Shown here one piece after another: positions 23,675 to 31,716 of a DNA stretch of 40,204 bases. Position 1 is the first letter of the stretch; each line of letters opens with the position of its first letter. This DNA comes from Methylobacterium soli (GTDB lineage: Bacteria > Pseudomonadota > Alphaproteobacteria > Rhizobiales > Beijerinckiaceae). Both the position numbers and the translations under genes were made by a program. The stretch covers positions 1 through 40,204 of the forward strand of contig NZ_VZZK01000021.1 in the NCBI RefSeq assembly GCF_008806385.1, in the 5' to 3' direction. A model generated the notes under the pieces. It saw only the letters and a program-made list of their open reading frames with translations, searched no databases and was not told where the DNA came from.

Positions 23675-25855
23675 CTACATCCGGGCCGTCAGGGTGGCGA
23701 GCACGGAGAGCGGCGCGCCGGGCGCGTTGTTGAAGGCGTTGAAGGGCTGCTCGATGTAGCGCGCGTTGGTCAGGTTGCGCATGTTGACCGCCAGCCGGTA
23801 ATGCGCGTCGAAATCGTAGTAGAGGGCCGCGTCGACCCGCGCATAGGCGCCGACCGTGTAGCTGTTGTTCAGGTCGCCGAAGCGGCGGCCCACATAGGTG
23901 ATTCCCGCCCCGAGCCCGAGGCCCCGCAGCGGCCCCTCCTGGAACTGGTAGGTCGTCCAGACGCTGCCGCTGAAGCGCGGAACCGCGACCAGCCGGTTGC
24001 CGACCGCGAAGGTGGTGTCCTGCGTGATCCGCGCGTCGAGGTAGCCGACGCCGCCGATGACCTTCCAGCCCGGCAGGATCTCGCCGGCCAGATCCGCCTC
24101 GACGCCCTCCGAGCGCTGCTGGCCGGTGATGACCGAGTAGCCGGTGTTGGTGGGGTCGGTCGCCGCGACGTTGTTGCGGGTGAGGCGGAAGGCGGCCGCG
24201 GACAGGGTCAGGCCGGGATTGAGGTCGAGGCGCGTGCCGACCTCGTATTGCTCGCCCGTTTCCGGGGCCGGGTTGACGACGTTCAGCACGTTCGCGGTCT
24301 GGGGCACGAAGGAGGTGGCGTAGCTCGCGTAGAACGTCAGCGGCTCGAAGGGCCGGTAGATCAGGCCGACCCGCGGCGAGGCCCCGAACAGCGCCTGCTC
24401 GGGTGGGATCGCCTGGGAGGCCGGCACGCGGTTGAAGTAGTACTGGCTGCCGAGATCGAACCGGGCGCCGACGACGAGCTGCAACTCCGGGGTCAGCACG
24501 ATCTGGTCCTGCACGTAGACGCCGAAGAGTTCGAGCTTCTGCTTGAGATCCGCCTGGAAGCCGAGGGCGCCCGGGATCGCGCCGTAGATCGGGTTGAGGA
24601 AGCTGATCGCGGCGAGGCTTCCCTGCTGCGAGAAGGGATGCCGGTAGCCGTTGCTGTACTCGAAGCCGACGAGCGCCGTGTGGGCGAAGCCGAAGGTGTC
24701 GAATTTCAGCACCGCCTCGGTCTGCGTGTCCACGCCCGCGAAGGTCGAGTTCACGGAGGTGTCGCGCCGCGTCACCAGCGTCCCGGCCGCGTTCACGCCG
24801 GTGGCGCGGGCCGCGAACAGGTCGAAGGCGCCCCATTGCGCGTTGATCACCTGCCGCAGCGTCAGGTGCTCGCTGACATCGTGCTCGGCCTTCAGCGTCA
24901 CCGCGTTGACCTCGCCGTAATAGCGCGAGAAGGGCTCGCCGTAGAACCGCGCGATGTTGTCCAGGGGAACCCGCCCGCGATAGGCGACGAGCCCCTCGTC
25001 GTACTGGCTGTGCTGCTTGCTGAACTCGGCGTTGAGGTAGACCCGCGTGTCGGCCGACGGGGTCCAGGCGAGCGCGGGCGCCACGAAGGTGCGGGTGTTC
25101 GTGTTGTCGCCGAAATTGCGGAAGGTCGGATCCTCCTGGGCCGCGAAGCTGATCCGGCCGGCCAGCGTCTCGGACCCCGCGATCGCGCTCGAGACCGAGC
25201 CCTGCACGCGCCGGAAGCCGAAGCTGCCGCCCTGCACGCTGACATCGCCCGAGGGGTCGAGGGTGGGCCGGCGCGTGACGATGTTGATGGTGCCGCCGGG
25301 ATCGCCCCGGCCGTAGAGCACCGAGGCGGGGCCCTTCAGCACCTCGACGCGCTCGGCATTGGCGAGGTCGCGCTCGACCGGATAGAAGGTGGCGGCCGGG
25401 CTGACGAGCACGCCGTCGACGGCGAAGATCTGCGTGCTGAACCCGCGGATGACGTAGTTCTGCGAGCGCCCCTGCACGGTGCTGCCGGGCTGCACGTTGC
25501 TGACATTGGTCACCGCATCGGTCAGGCGCCGGTCCTGCTGGTCGATCAGCACCTCGCGGGGGACGATGTTGATGCTCTGCGGCGTGTCGCGCAGGGCCGT
25601 GTCGGTGCGCGTCGCCGTGCTGGACCGCGTGGCGCGGTAGCCGATGACCGGGCTCGTCGCGGTCTCCACCCCCTGTCCGGTGCCGGTGACGTTGAGCTCG
25701 GAGAGGACGACATCGCTCTCGGCCGGGGTTGCCTGCGCCCCGGCCGCCGGGGCGAGGAACGGCGCGCAACCGCCGAGCAGCCCGATCCCCAAAGCCGCGA
25801 GGCGATCGCGACCCCGGTTGCCGGCCGGTCGCGGGTGTTCGGGGGGCTGCGCCAT
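23675..25855 (-). CDS. TonB-dependent siderophore receptor
   Basis: A 726-residue outer-membrane receptor. A long N-terminal signal peptide ends near residue 40 (APAAGAQA). The plug domain follows, with RDTPQSINIVPREVLIDQQ and ERVEVLKGPASVLYGRGDPGG, signatures of the FhuA/FpvA-type siderophore receptor family. The remainder, from about residue 190, is a 22-strand barrel with alternating aromatic strands. The protein ends TLTARM: the last residue is Met, where barrel proteins usually end in Phe or Trp. There is no STN signalling domain before the plug, so it is not an ECF-sigma transducer. A palindrome resembling an Irr box lies about 150 bases upstream. The exact siderophore is unknown. Confidence 0.92.
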   Translation of the reverse strand: MAQPPEHPRPAGNRGRDRLAALGIGLLGGCAPFLAPAAGAQATPAESDVVLSELNVTGTGQGVETATSPVIGYRATRSSTATRTDTALRDTPQSINIVPREVLIDQQDRRLTDAVTNVSNVQPGSTVQGRSQNYVIRGFSTQIFAVDGVLVSPAATFYPVERDLANAERVEVLKGPASVLYGRGDPGGTINIVTRRPTLDPSGDVSVQGGSFGFRRVQGSVSSAIAGSETLAGRISFAAQEDPTFRNFGDNTNTRTFVAPALAWTPSADTRVYLNAEFSKQHSQYDEGLVAYRGRVPLDNIARFYGEPFSRYYGEVNAVTLKAEHDVSEHLTLRQVINAQWGAFDLFAARATGVNAAGTLVTRRDTSVNSTFAGVDTQTEAVLKFDTFGFAHTALVGFEYSNGYRHPFSQQGSLAAISFLNPIYGAIPGALGFQADLKQKLELFGVYVQDQIVLTPELQLVVGARFDLGSQYYFNRVPASQAIPPEQALFGASPRVGLIYRPFEPLTFYASYATSFVPQTANVLNVVNPAPETGEQYEVGTRLDLNPGLTLSAAAFRLTRNNVAATDPTNTGYSVITGQQRSEGVEADLAGEILPGWKVIGGVGYLDARITQDTTFAVGNRLVAVPRFSGSVWTTYQFQEGPLRGLGLGAGITYVGRRFGDLNNSYTVGAYARVDAALYYDFDAHYRLAVNMRNLTNARYIEQPFNAFNNAPGAPLSVLATLTARM

Positions 25856-26001
25856 CGTGTGTGCTCGATTCCGGGAGGGCGGATCGTGCCCCCTCGCGCG
25901 GATCGTTGCGTACAGTCCGGCGGCCGGATCAACGTCCTGCGGGCGCTTAATCCGTCGAATTCTTGATATCCAGCCGAAGGTGACCGAAATAGCACGCAGT
26001 A

Positions 26002-26022
26002 TAATTGGAATATTTCCAATTA
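26002..26022. promoter_or_regulatory. Irr/ICE-like palindrome upstream of the siderophore receptor
   Basis: TAATTGGAA-TAT-TTCCAATTA is a perfect inverted repeat with 9-base arms. From memory, the iron-control element bound by Irr in Rhizobiales has a TTAGAA-N3-TTCTAA core; this site differs mainly by G/C in place of A/T at one position in each arm. On the minus strand a TATACT -10-like word follows directly, so a bound regulator would cover a promoter of the receptor gene. It lies between the MFS gene stop and the receptor start. Assignment to Irr is inference; another dimeric repressor is possible. Confidence 0.5.
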
Positions 26023-26056
26023 AATCTTGATCTGCCGCGGTCCCTGATCTTCGCCC

Positions 26057-27391
26057 TCACGCCCCGCGCAGCTGCCCACCGGCCGGCAGCGCGGCCTCGA
26101 TCCGCGGCCTCGCCCCGATGAACAGGGCCATCAGGGCGGCGATCAGGCAGAGGATGCCGGCCGCCACGAAGGCGCCGAAATAATCGCCCGTGCCGGTCCG
26201 GATGGTGCCGGCGAGCCAGGCGGCGGAGGCCGCGCCGATCTGGTGGCTCGCCGCGATCCAGCCGAACATCAGCGCGGCGTTCTCCTCGCCGAAGACGCGC
26301 CCGGCGAGGTTCACCGTGGGCGGCACGGTCGCGATCCAGTCGAGGCCGTAGAAGACCGCGAACAGCGACAGGCCGTAGAAGCTGAGATCGAACGAGTAGG
26401 GCAGGAAGATCAGGGACAGGCCGCGCAGGCCGTAATACCAGGCGAGCAGCCGGCGGCTGTCGAAGCGGTCCGTGAGCCAGCCCGACGCCGTGGTGCCGAC
26501 GAGGTCGCACAGGCCCATCAGCGCCAGCAGGCCCGCCGCCGTCACCTCCGGGATGCCGTGGTCGATGCAGGCCGGGATCAGATGGGTGCCGACGAGGCCG
26601 TTGGTCGAGGCGCCGCAGATGAAGAAGGTGCCGGACAAGAGCCAGAAATCGCGCGAGCGCAGGCCCGCCGCGAGGCCCATCAGGGCGCGCCGGGCCGGGT
26701 TGACGCCGCCGACCGGCGCCGGCTGCAGGGCGGTCTCGCCGTAGCGCGCCAGGCCGAGATCGGCCGGGCGGTCGCGCATCAGCAGGAGCACCAGCGGCAC
26801 CAGGGCGAGCGCGGCGGCCGCCACCGCGAGGGAGACCGCGCGCCAGCCGTGATCGACCACCACGTGGGCGAGGAGCGGCAGGAAGACGAGCTGCCCGGTG
26901 GCGCTGCTCGCCGTCAGGATGCCCAGGACGAGGCCGCGGTGGCGGCCGAACCAGCGCCCCGCGATGGTGGCGCCGAGCACGTTCGCCACCATGCCGGTGC
27001 CCGAGCCGACGACGAGGCCCCAGAGCAGGATCATCTGCCAGGGCGTGCGCATCGCGGCGGTCGCGGCGGTGCCGACGGCCAGGATCACGAGCGCCGTGCA
27101 GACGGAGCGGCGCAGGCCGAAGCGCTCGATGATGGCGACCGCGAAGGGGCCGATCATGCCGTACAGGAAGATGTTGAGGGCGATGGCGAGGCTGATCGTG
27201 GCCGCCGACCAACCGAACTCGCGCTCCCACGGCACGATCAGGATGCTCGGCGTCGCCCGGATGCCGGCGCCCACGAGGAGCACCACGAAGGTCACGGCGG
27301 CGACCACCCAGGCATAGTGCAGGCGGGCCGGGGGCGTCGCGGGCGGCAGCGCGGCCGCCGGATCGGCGCGGCCTTGGGATGATGAAGACAT
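26057..27391 (-). CDS. Major facilitator superfamily transporter
   Basis: A 444-residue inner-membrane transporter with about 12 hydrophobic segments in two halves. Family landmarks are FGWSAATISLAIALN and the loop IERFGLRRS between helices 2 and 3, repeated as LTDRFDSRRL in the second half. It resembles the oxalate:formate antiporter / monocarboxylate-type MFS group, so an organic acid is a plausible substrate. The ATG at 27391 has AGGAG about nine bases upstream. It starts 50 bases after the MarR gene on the same strand, so the two are probably cotranscribed and MarR may control the transporter. Confidence 0.87.
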   Translation of the reverse strand: MSSSSQGRADPAAALPPATPPARLHYAWVVAAVTFVVLLVGAGIRATPSILIVPWEREFGWSAATISLAIALNIFLYGMIGPFAVAIIERFGLRRSVCTALVILAVGTAATAAMRTPWQMILLWGLVVGSGTGMVANVLGATIAGRWFGRHRGLVLGILTASSATGQLVFLPLLAHVVVDHGWRAVSLAVAAAALALVPLVLLLMRDRPADLGLARYGETALQPAPVGGVNPARRALMGLAAGLRSRDFWLLSGTFFICGASTNGLVGTHLIPACIDHGIPEVTAAGLLALMGLCDLVGTTASGWLTDRFDSRRLLAWYYGLRGLSLIFLPYSFDLSFYGLSLFAVFYGLDWIATVPPTVNLAGRVFGEENAALMFGWIAASHQIGAASAAWLAGTIRTGTGDYFGAFVAAGILCLIAALMALFIGARPRIEAALPAGGQLRGA

Positions 27392-27441
27392 GCGGGGCCG
27401 CTCCTCGTGCGGATGCGTCGTCGGGGGGACGTCGGGGATCG

Positions 27442-27906
27442 TCAGTGCGGATCGGGCGGCGCCGGCCCGGCAAGCGCGGCGTGCAGGGCGGCGGCTTCCG
27501 TCGCGATCGCCGCGGCCTGGCGCGCCAGGATGGCGGCCTCTCCGTCGGCGAGCCGGGCCTGGACCGCGCGCCAATGCGGCAGGGCCGCCGCGATGGCGGC
27601 GGCGCCGGCCTCCGTCAGGGCGGCGACCCGCTCGCGCTGGTCGCGCGTGCCGACGCTCAGACGGACGAGGCCGCGGCGCTCCAGCGGATCGAGGTTGCGG
27701 CCCATGGTGGAGCGGTCGAGGTCGGTCTCCGCGGCGAGCCGCGTCACCGCCACCGGGCCGGTGCGGGCAAGCGTCCGCAGAAGTGCGAATTGCGTCACCC
27801 GCAGGCCCGCCGGCCGCAGGGCCGCGTCGTAGGCCGCCGTGACGCTGCGCGTGGCGCGCCGCAGCGCGGTGCAGAGGCAGGGCAGGTCTGGCGCGTCCTG
27901 GGGCAT
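27442..27906 (-). CDS. MarR-family transcriptional regulator
   Basis: A 154-residue winged helix protein. The MarR core is visible: LRVTQFALLRTLARTGPVAV (helices 2-3), RLAAETDLDRSTMGRNLDPL (recognition helix), and the wing RRGLVRLSVGTRDQRERVAALT with the conserved DxR. The start at 27906 gives the usual family N-terminus; a reading from 27981 would add 25 residues and cross a good promoter. It heads a two-gene unit with the MFS transporter, the usual layout for a MarR repressor of an efflux or uptake pump. The ligand is unknown. Confidence 0.9.
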   Translation of the reverse strand: MPQDAPDLPCLCTALRRATRSVTAAYDAALRPAGLRVTQFALLRTLARTGPVAVTRLAAETDLDRSTMGRNLDPLERRGLVRLSVGTRDQRERVAALTEAGAAAIAAALPHWRAVQARLADGEAAILARQAAAIATEAAALHAALAGPAPPDPH

Positions 27907-27936
27907 GGCGGCGGAACCATCTTGCGGGTGGATGAG

Positions 27937-27964
27937 GGTATATGCCCTTTTTTTCGCGGTGCAA
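27937..27964 (-). promoter_or_regulatory. Promoter of the MarR-MFS unit with a possible autoregulatory site
   Basis: On the minus strand TTGCAC (27959-27964), a 16-base spacer with a run of seven A, and TATACC (27937-27942) form a good -35/-10 pair about 30 bases before the MarR ATG. The -10 lies in GGGCATATACCC, a near-palindrome that a MarR dimer could bind. Beyond it, 27965-28266 holds no gene; it contains only a short tandem repeat and the DUF1476 gene's ribosome site. Confidence 0.5.
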
Positions 27965-28050
27965 GGGCTTGGAGGCTGCAATCCGGGGTCTCCCCATCAT
28001 CCGGGTGTTGCGGCCGAGCCCGGAACCGTGGCGCGCAGGGGCTGGCAGGA

Positions 28051-28080
28051 GCGGGCAAGGGCGGGCAAGGGCGGGCAACG
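28051..28080. repeat. Three tandem copies of a 10-base unit
   Basis: GCGGGCAAGG is repeated three times head to tail, the last copy ending in CG rather than GG. It lies in the 360-base gap between the MarR and DUF1476 genes. It could arise by slippage; no function is evident. Confidence 0.6.
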
Positions 28081-28266
28081 GCCTGGGGCAGCCCGGGCCC
28101 TGTCGGCGGCACTATCGGCGGACCTCGCGTCAGGTTCCGTACGCCCCGGCCGCGGCCCGGCCGCGGCCGGCAAACGGCATGGTTCCGGGCCGGAGATGCG
28201 CGTACGATCCGTATCCGACAAGTCATCGCCGAGAGGGGGGCGAGATCAGCAGGATGGAGGACGCCG

Positions 28267-28635
28267 ATGGGTCGGCTATTTGAGGAGCGGGAGCGGGCGG
28301 CTGAGCTGATGTTCGCGCGCGACGAGGAGGCGCGTTTCATCGCGCGCTGCCGGCGGATGCGGAAACTGGCGGCTTTCGTGGCGGAGAAGCTTGGCGTGGA
28401 CGGTCAGACGGCCGAGGCTTACGCGGTCGAGCTGATCGGTGCCCTGGTCCAGGGCATGAAGGACGACGCCTTGCTCGAACGGGTCCAGGCGGATCTCGCT
28501 GCCAACGGCGTGGATGAGAGCCTGGCGACCCTGCGGACCGAGCTCGACCGCGCCACCGCCCAGGCCATGCTCGATGCCGGCACCCTGGCCGGCCAGGGGC
28601 GGCGCTCGGCCGCGTCCGGGTTCGAGGCCCGCTGA
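28267..28635 (+). CDS. DUF1476 protein, F1-ATPase zeta-subunit/inhibitor type
   Basis: A 122-residue soluble helical protein. LFEERERAAELMFARDEEARF at the N-terminus followed by AAFVAEKLGVDGQTAEAYAVEL matches the DUF1476 family. Its Paracoccus member, the zeta subunit, inhibits the F1F0-ATPase through its N-terminal helix; residues that vary in this helix decide inhibitory strength. The usual length is about 105 residues; here the C-terminus runs about 15 residues longer and looks disordered. GGAGG lies six bases before the ATG. No ATP synthase genes are nearby. It precedes the AidB-type gene by 47 bases on the same strand. Confidence 0.8.
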   Translation: MGRLFEERERAAELMFARDEEARFIARCRRMRKLAAFVAEKLGVDGQTAEAYAVELIGALVQGMKDDALLERVQADLAANGVDESLATLRTELDRATAQAMLDAGTLAGQGRRSAASGFEAR

Positions 28636-28682
28636 GGCGGCGCGACGATTGCCCTGCGCGGGGCCCCGCGCAGGATGGGACC

Positions 28683-30299
28683 ATGGATCCGGACATCGAC
28701 GCGGTCGTCAACCAGAGCCCATTCTTCGGCGACCGCAACCTCGTGGCCGACGACGCGCCGTTGCGCGGCGCGGCCGCGGCGAACGGGGTCGAGCCCGCGG
28801 CGCTCCTCGCCTTCGGGGCGGAATGGGGAGCGGCCGAGCGCCTCGCCCTCGGGCGCCTCGCCAACGAGAACCCGCCGAAGCTGCGCACCCACGATGCCTG
28901 GGGCCGCCGGGCGGACGTGGTCGAGTTCCACCCGGCCTATCACGCCCTGATGGGGGCGAGCGTCGCGGCGGGGCTGCACGCCTCGGTCTGGGACGGGGCC
29001 GACCCGGCGCGCCCGGTGCCCCGGGGGCACGCGGCGCGGGCGGCGCGGCTCTACGTCGTGGCGGGCGTCGAGAGCGGGCATCTCTGCCCGATGACCATGA
29101 CGAACGCGGCGCTCGCCGCCCTCGCGGCCGCCCCCGATCACCTCGCCGCGTGGTTGCGGCGGCTGACCGCGCGGGCCTACGAGCCCGCCTTCCGGCCCTG
29201 GTTCGAGAAGCCGGGCGTGACCCTCGGCATGGGGATGACCGAGAAGCAGGGCGGCACGGATGTGCGCGCCAACCGGACCCGGGCCGAGCCGGCCGGCGGC
29301 GACACCTACGCGCTGACGGGCCACAAATGGTTCTTCTCGGCCCCCATGAGCGACGCCTTCCTGGTTCTGGCGCAGGCACCGGGGGGCCTCGGCTGCTTCC
29401 TCGTGCCCCGCCACCGGCCGGACGGCCACGTCAACGCCCTGCGGCTGCAGCGGCTGAAGGACAAGCTCGGCAATCGCGCGAACGCCTCCGCGGAGGTGGA
29501 GTTCGCGGGCGCGTTCGGCTGGCGCATCGGCCCCGAGGGGCGCGGAATCGCGACGATCCTCGGGATGGTGCAGCTGACCCGCCTCGATTGCGCCGTCGCC
29601 TCCGCGGGCCTCGCCCGGATGGCCCTGGCGCTGGCGCTCCACCACGCCCGCCACCGGAGCGTGTTCGGGCGCCGCCTCGTCGACCAGCCCCTGATGCATC
29701 GGGTGCTGGCCGACCTCGCGCTGGAGAGCGAGGCCTGGACCGCCCTGGCCCTGCGGCTGGCCGGCAGCTTCGACCGTGGGGAGGGGCCCCGCGCCCGCCT
29801 GCTCACCCCGGCGGTGAAGGCCGCCATCTGCAAGGGCGCGCCGGGCTTCGTCTACGAGGCGATGGAGTGCCTGGGCGGCAACGGCTACGTCGAGGAGAGC
29901 CCCCTGCCGCGCCTCTACCGGGAGGCCCCCGTCAACGCGATCTGGGAGGGCTCGGGCAACGTCATGGCCCTCGACGTGCTGCGCGCCGCGACCCGCGCGC
30001 CGGAAGAGACCGGGGCGGTGCTGGACAGCCTCGGCCGGGAGGCGCGAGGGCTGCCGGGCGTCGCGGAGGCGGTGGCGGGGATCGCGGCGGATCTGCGCGC
30101 GCCGGATGCGGAGGCGCGGGCGCGCCGGGCCGCCGGTCGCATCGCCACCTTGGCGGCGGCGGCGGCCCTCGCCGAATCCGCGCCGCCGGCCATCGCGGAG
30201 GCCTACGCGGCGACCCGGCTCGCGGCGCCGCGCGAGATGTTCGGGGCGAACGCGGTCGACGGCGTCGCGGCCCTGCTCCTGGAGCGCGCGCTCCCGTGA
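28683..30299 (+). CDS. aidB: AidB-family acyl-CoA dehydrogenase
   Basis: A 538-residue flavoprotein. The acyl-CoA dehydrogenase middle domain is shown by MGMTEKQGGTDVRANRT and LTGHKWFFSAPMSDAF, and the C-terminal domain by ECLGGNGYVEE and YREAPVNAIWEGSGNVMALDVLR. The long N-terminal region starting VVNQSPFFGDRN and the NAIWEGSGN motif fit AidB, a protein of the E. coli adaptive response to alkylation that binds FAD and DNA, rather than a beta-oxidation enzyme. It could instead be an isovaleryl-CoA dehydrogenase-like enzyme. GGGACC precedes the ATG, a weak ribosome site. No ada or alkB gene is visible nearby. Confidence 0.85.
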   Translation: MDPDIDAVVNQSPFFGDRNLVADDAPLRGAAAANGVEPAALLAFGAEWGAAERLALGRLANENPPKLRTHDAWGRRADVVEFHPAYHALMGASVAAGLHASVWDGADPARPVPRGHAARAARLYVVAGVESGHLCPMTMTNAALAALAAAPDHLAAWLRRLTARAYEPAFRPWFEKPGVTLGMGMTEKQGGTDVRANRTRAEPAGGDTYALTGHKWFFSAPMSDAFLVLAQAPGGLGCFLVPRHRPDGHVNALRLQRLKDKLGNRANASAEVEFAGAFGWRIGPEGRGIATILGMVQLTRLDCAVASAGLARMALALALHHARHRSVFGRRLVDQPLMHRVLADLALESEAWTALALRLAGSFDRGEGPRARLLTPAVKAAICKGAPGFVYEAMECLGGNGYVEESPLPRLYREAPVNAIWEGSGNVMALDVLRAATRAPEETGAVLDSLGREARGLPGVAEAVAGIAADLRAPDAEARARRAAGRIATLAAAAALAESAPPAIAEAYAATRLAAPREMFGANAVDGVAALLLERALP

Positions 30300-30408
30300 C
30301 GCGTCGCGGTCTGCCCGCGCGGGCCCCACGATCGCGAACCCGGCCTCGCCGAGCAGCCATCCGGTGCGCGACGCGTTGGGGCTGCGTCTGGCAGTGCCGG
30401 ACCCATTC

Positions 30409-30425
30409 TGGTATTCGGTATACCA
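30409..30425. promoter_or_regulatory. Palindrome TGGTAT-N5-ATACCA upstream of the deacetylase gene
   Basis: An inverted repeat with 6-base arms (TGGTAT at 30409-30414, ATACCA at 30420-30425) contains the palindrome GGTATACC (30418-30425). Sites with TGGT...ACCA symmetry are common for GntR/FCD regulators. It lies 22 bases before the ATG of the histone-deacetylase-family gene, a fitting operator position. The regulator is not known; the two GntR genes are about 28 kb away. Confidence 0.4.
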
Positions 30426-30447
30426 ACCAGGGAGGCCCGGACACCCG

Positions 30448-31374
30448 ATGACGATCCTGTTCCATCATCCCGCCGCGCGCGCGCACCTGACCCCGAAGGG
30501 TCATCCCGAGCGGCCCGAGCGCATGCAGGCCGTCGAGACCGCGCTCGCGGCGGAGGGTTTCGCGGGGCTCGACCGGCGCGCGCCGGAGCCCGCCGCCCTC
30601 GCGGCCGTGATGCTCGCCCACCCGGAGGAATGGGTGCGGGCGATCCTCGACGCGGTGCCGCAGGAGGGGCTCGTCGGGATCGATGCCGACACGGTGCTGT
30701 CGCCGGGCACGGCCGATTGCGTGCTGCGGGGCGTCGGCGCCGCGGTGCAGGGGGTCGACGCCGTGATGGCCGGGCAGGCGCGCAACGCCTTCTCGGCCAT
30801 GCGCCCGCCCGGCCACCACGCCGAGCGCACCCGCGCCATGGGGTTCTGCATCTTCAACAACGCCGCCATCGCGGCGCGCCACGCCCGGAGCGCGCACGGG
30901 GCCGAGCGTGTCGCCATCGTCGATTGGGACGTGCATCACGGCAACGGCAGCCAGGACATCTTCTGGGACGACCCGTCGGTGCTGTTCTGCTCGACCCACC
31001 AGATGCCGCTCTATCCGGGCAGCGGCGCGGTCTCGGAGGCGGGGGAGCACGGCACCATCGTGAACGCGCCGCTGCGGCCGGGGGCGGATGGCGAGGCGTT
31101 CCGCGAGGCCTTCGAAGCTCGCGTGCTGCCGCGGCTGGAGGATTTCGCGCCGGACCTCATCATCATCTCGGCGGGGTTCGACGCGCATTGGCGCGACCCG
31201 CTCGCGAACCTGATGCTGGAGGCGGAGGATTTCGCCTGGGCGACCCGGGCCGTGATGGAGAGCGCCGGCCGGCACTGCAACGGCCGGATCGTGTCGCTGC
31301 TCGAGGGCGGCTACGACCTCAAGGGGCTGAGCGACTCTGTCTCGGCGCATGTGGCGGCCCTGATGGAGGCCTGA
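30448..31374 (+). CDS. Histone deacetylase-family amidohydrolase
   Basis: A 308-residue zinc enzyme of the HDAC / acetoin-utilisation / acetylpolyamine amidohydrolase superfamily. Motifs appear in order: HPERPERM, RPPGHHAERTRAMGFC (charge-relay His pair at 123-124), VDWDVHHGNG (zinc ligands Asp161 and His163), SAGFDAH (third zinc ligand Asp) and EGGYD (catalytic Tyr). All active-site residues are present. In bacteria these enzymes deacetylate small molecules or acetyl-lysine on proteins; the substrate here is unknown. GGGAGG lies upstream of the ATG. It follows the AidB-type gene after 148 bases, behind a palindrome. Confidence 0.9.
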   Translation: MTILFHHPAARAHLTPKGHPERPERMQAVETALAAEGFAGLDRRAPEPAALAAVMLAHPEEWVRAILDAVPQEGLVGIDADTVLSPGTADCVLRGVGAAVQGVDAVMAGQARNAFSAMRPPGHHAERTRAMGFCIFNNAAIAARHARSAHGAERVAIVDWDVHHGNGSQDIFWDDPSVLFCSTHQMPLYPGSGAVSEAGEHGTIVNAPLRPGADGEAFREAFEARVLPRLEDFAPDLIIISAGFDAHWRDPLANLMLEAEDFAWATRAVMESAGRHCNGRIVSLLEGGYDLKGLSDSVSAHVAALMEA

Positions 31375-31414
31375 GCGCGGAGCGCGACGCTAAAAATCGG
31401 GGGAGGCGGGGTGA

Positions 31415-31510
31415 AGCCGGTCGGCGAGGCGGGCGAGCGAAGCTCCCCCTCCCGCACCGACGACCGGCTCCCCACGGGCCGCGGCGGGGTTCGGAGGAAC
31501 CCGCGGCCCG
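31415..31510. repeat. Two-stem structured intergenic element
   Basis: In the 342-base gap after the deacetylase gene (31375-31716), AGCCGGTCG (31415-31423) pairs with CGACCGGCT (31461-31469) around nested GCGGG/CCCGC and GAGC-GAA-GCTC stems. Next, CGGGCCGCGG (31475-31484) pairs perfectly with CCGCGGCCCG (31501-31510) around GTTC-GGAG-GAAC. No T-run follows, so it is not a standard terminator. It may belong to the dispersed palindromic repeats of this genome; it differs in sequence from the pair near 19.7-20.1 kb. The rest of the gap shows no gene. Confidence 0.5.
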
Positions 31511-31716
31511 GTGGAGAGGGTTGTAGCCCACGCCCCGATCGCCTTCCGTGCGCTGCATCACATCCGGGGCGCGTCCGGAGATCGCCGGCGCCGCAGCCCT
31601 GATCTGTGTCCAAGGACAAGCAGGGGCCCGCATTGTCCGGATCCGGACATTCGGCCCGGGCTTCCGCCTGCGGCGGAAAAAGGCCAAGCTGACGCCAAGG
31701 TTGAAGCTTGAGGGGC

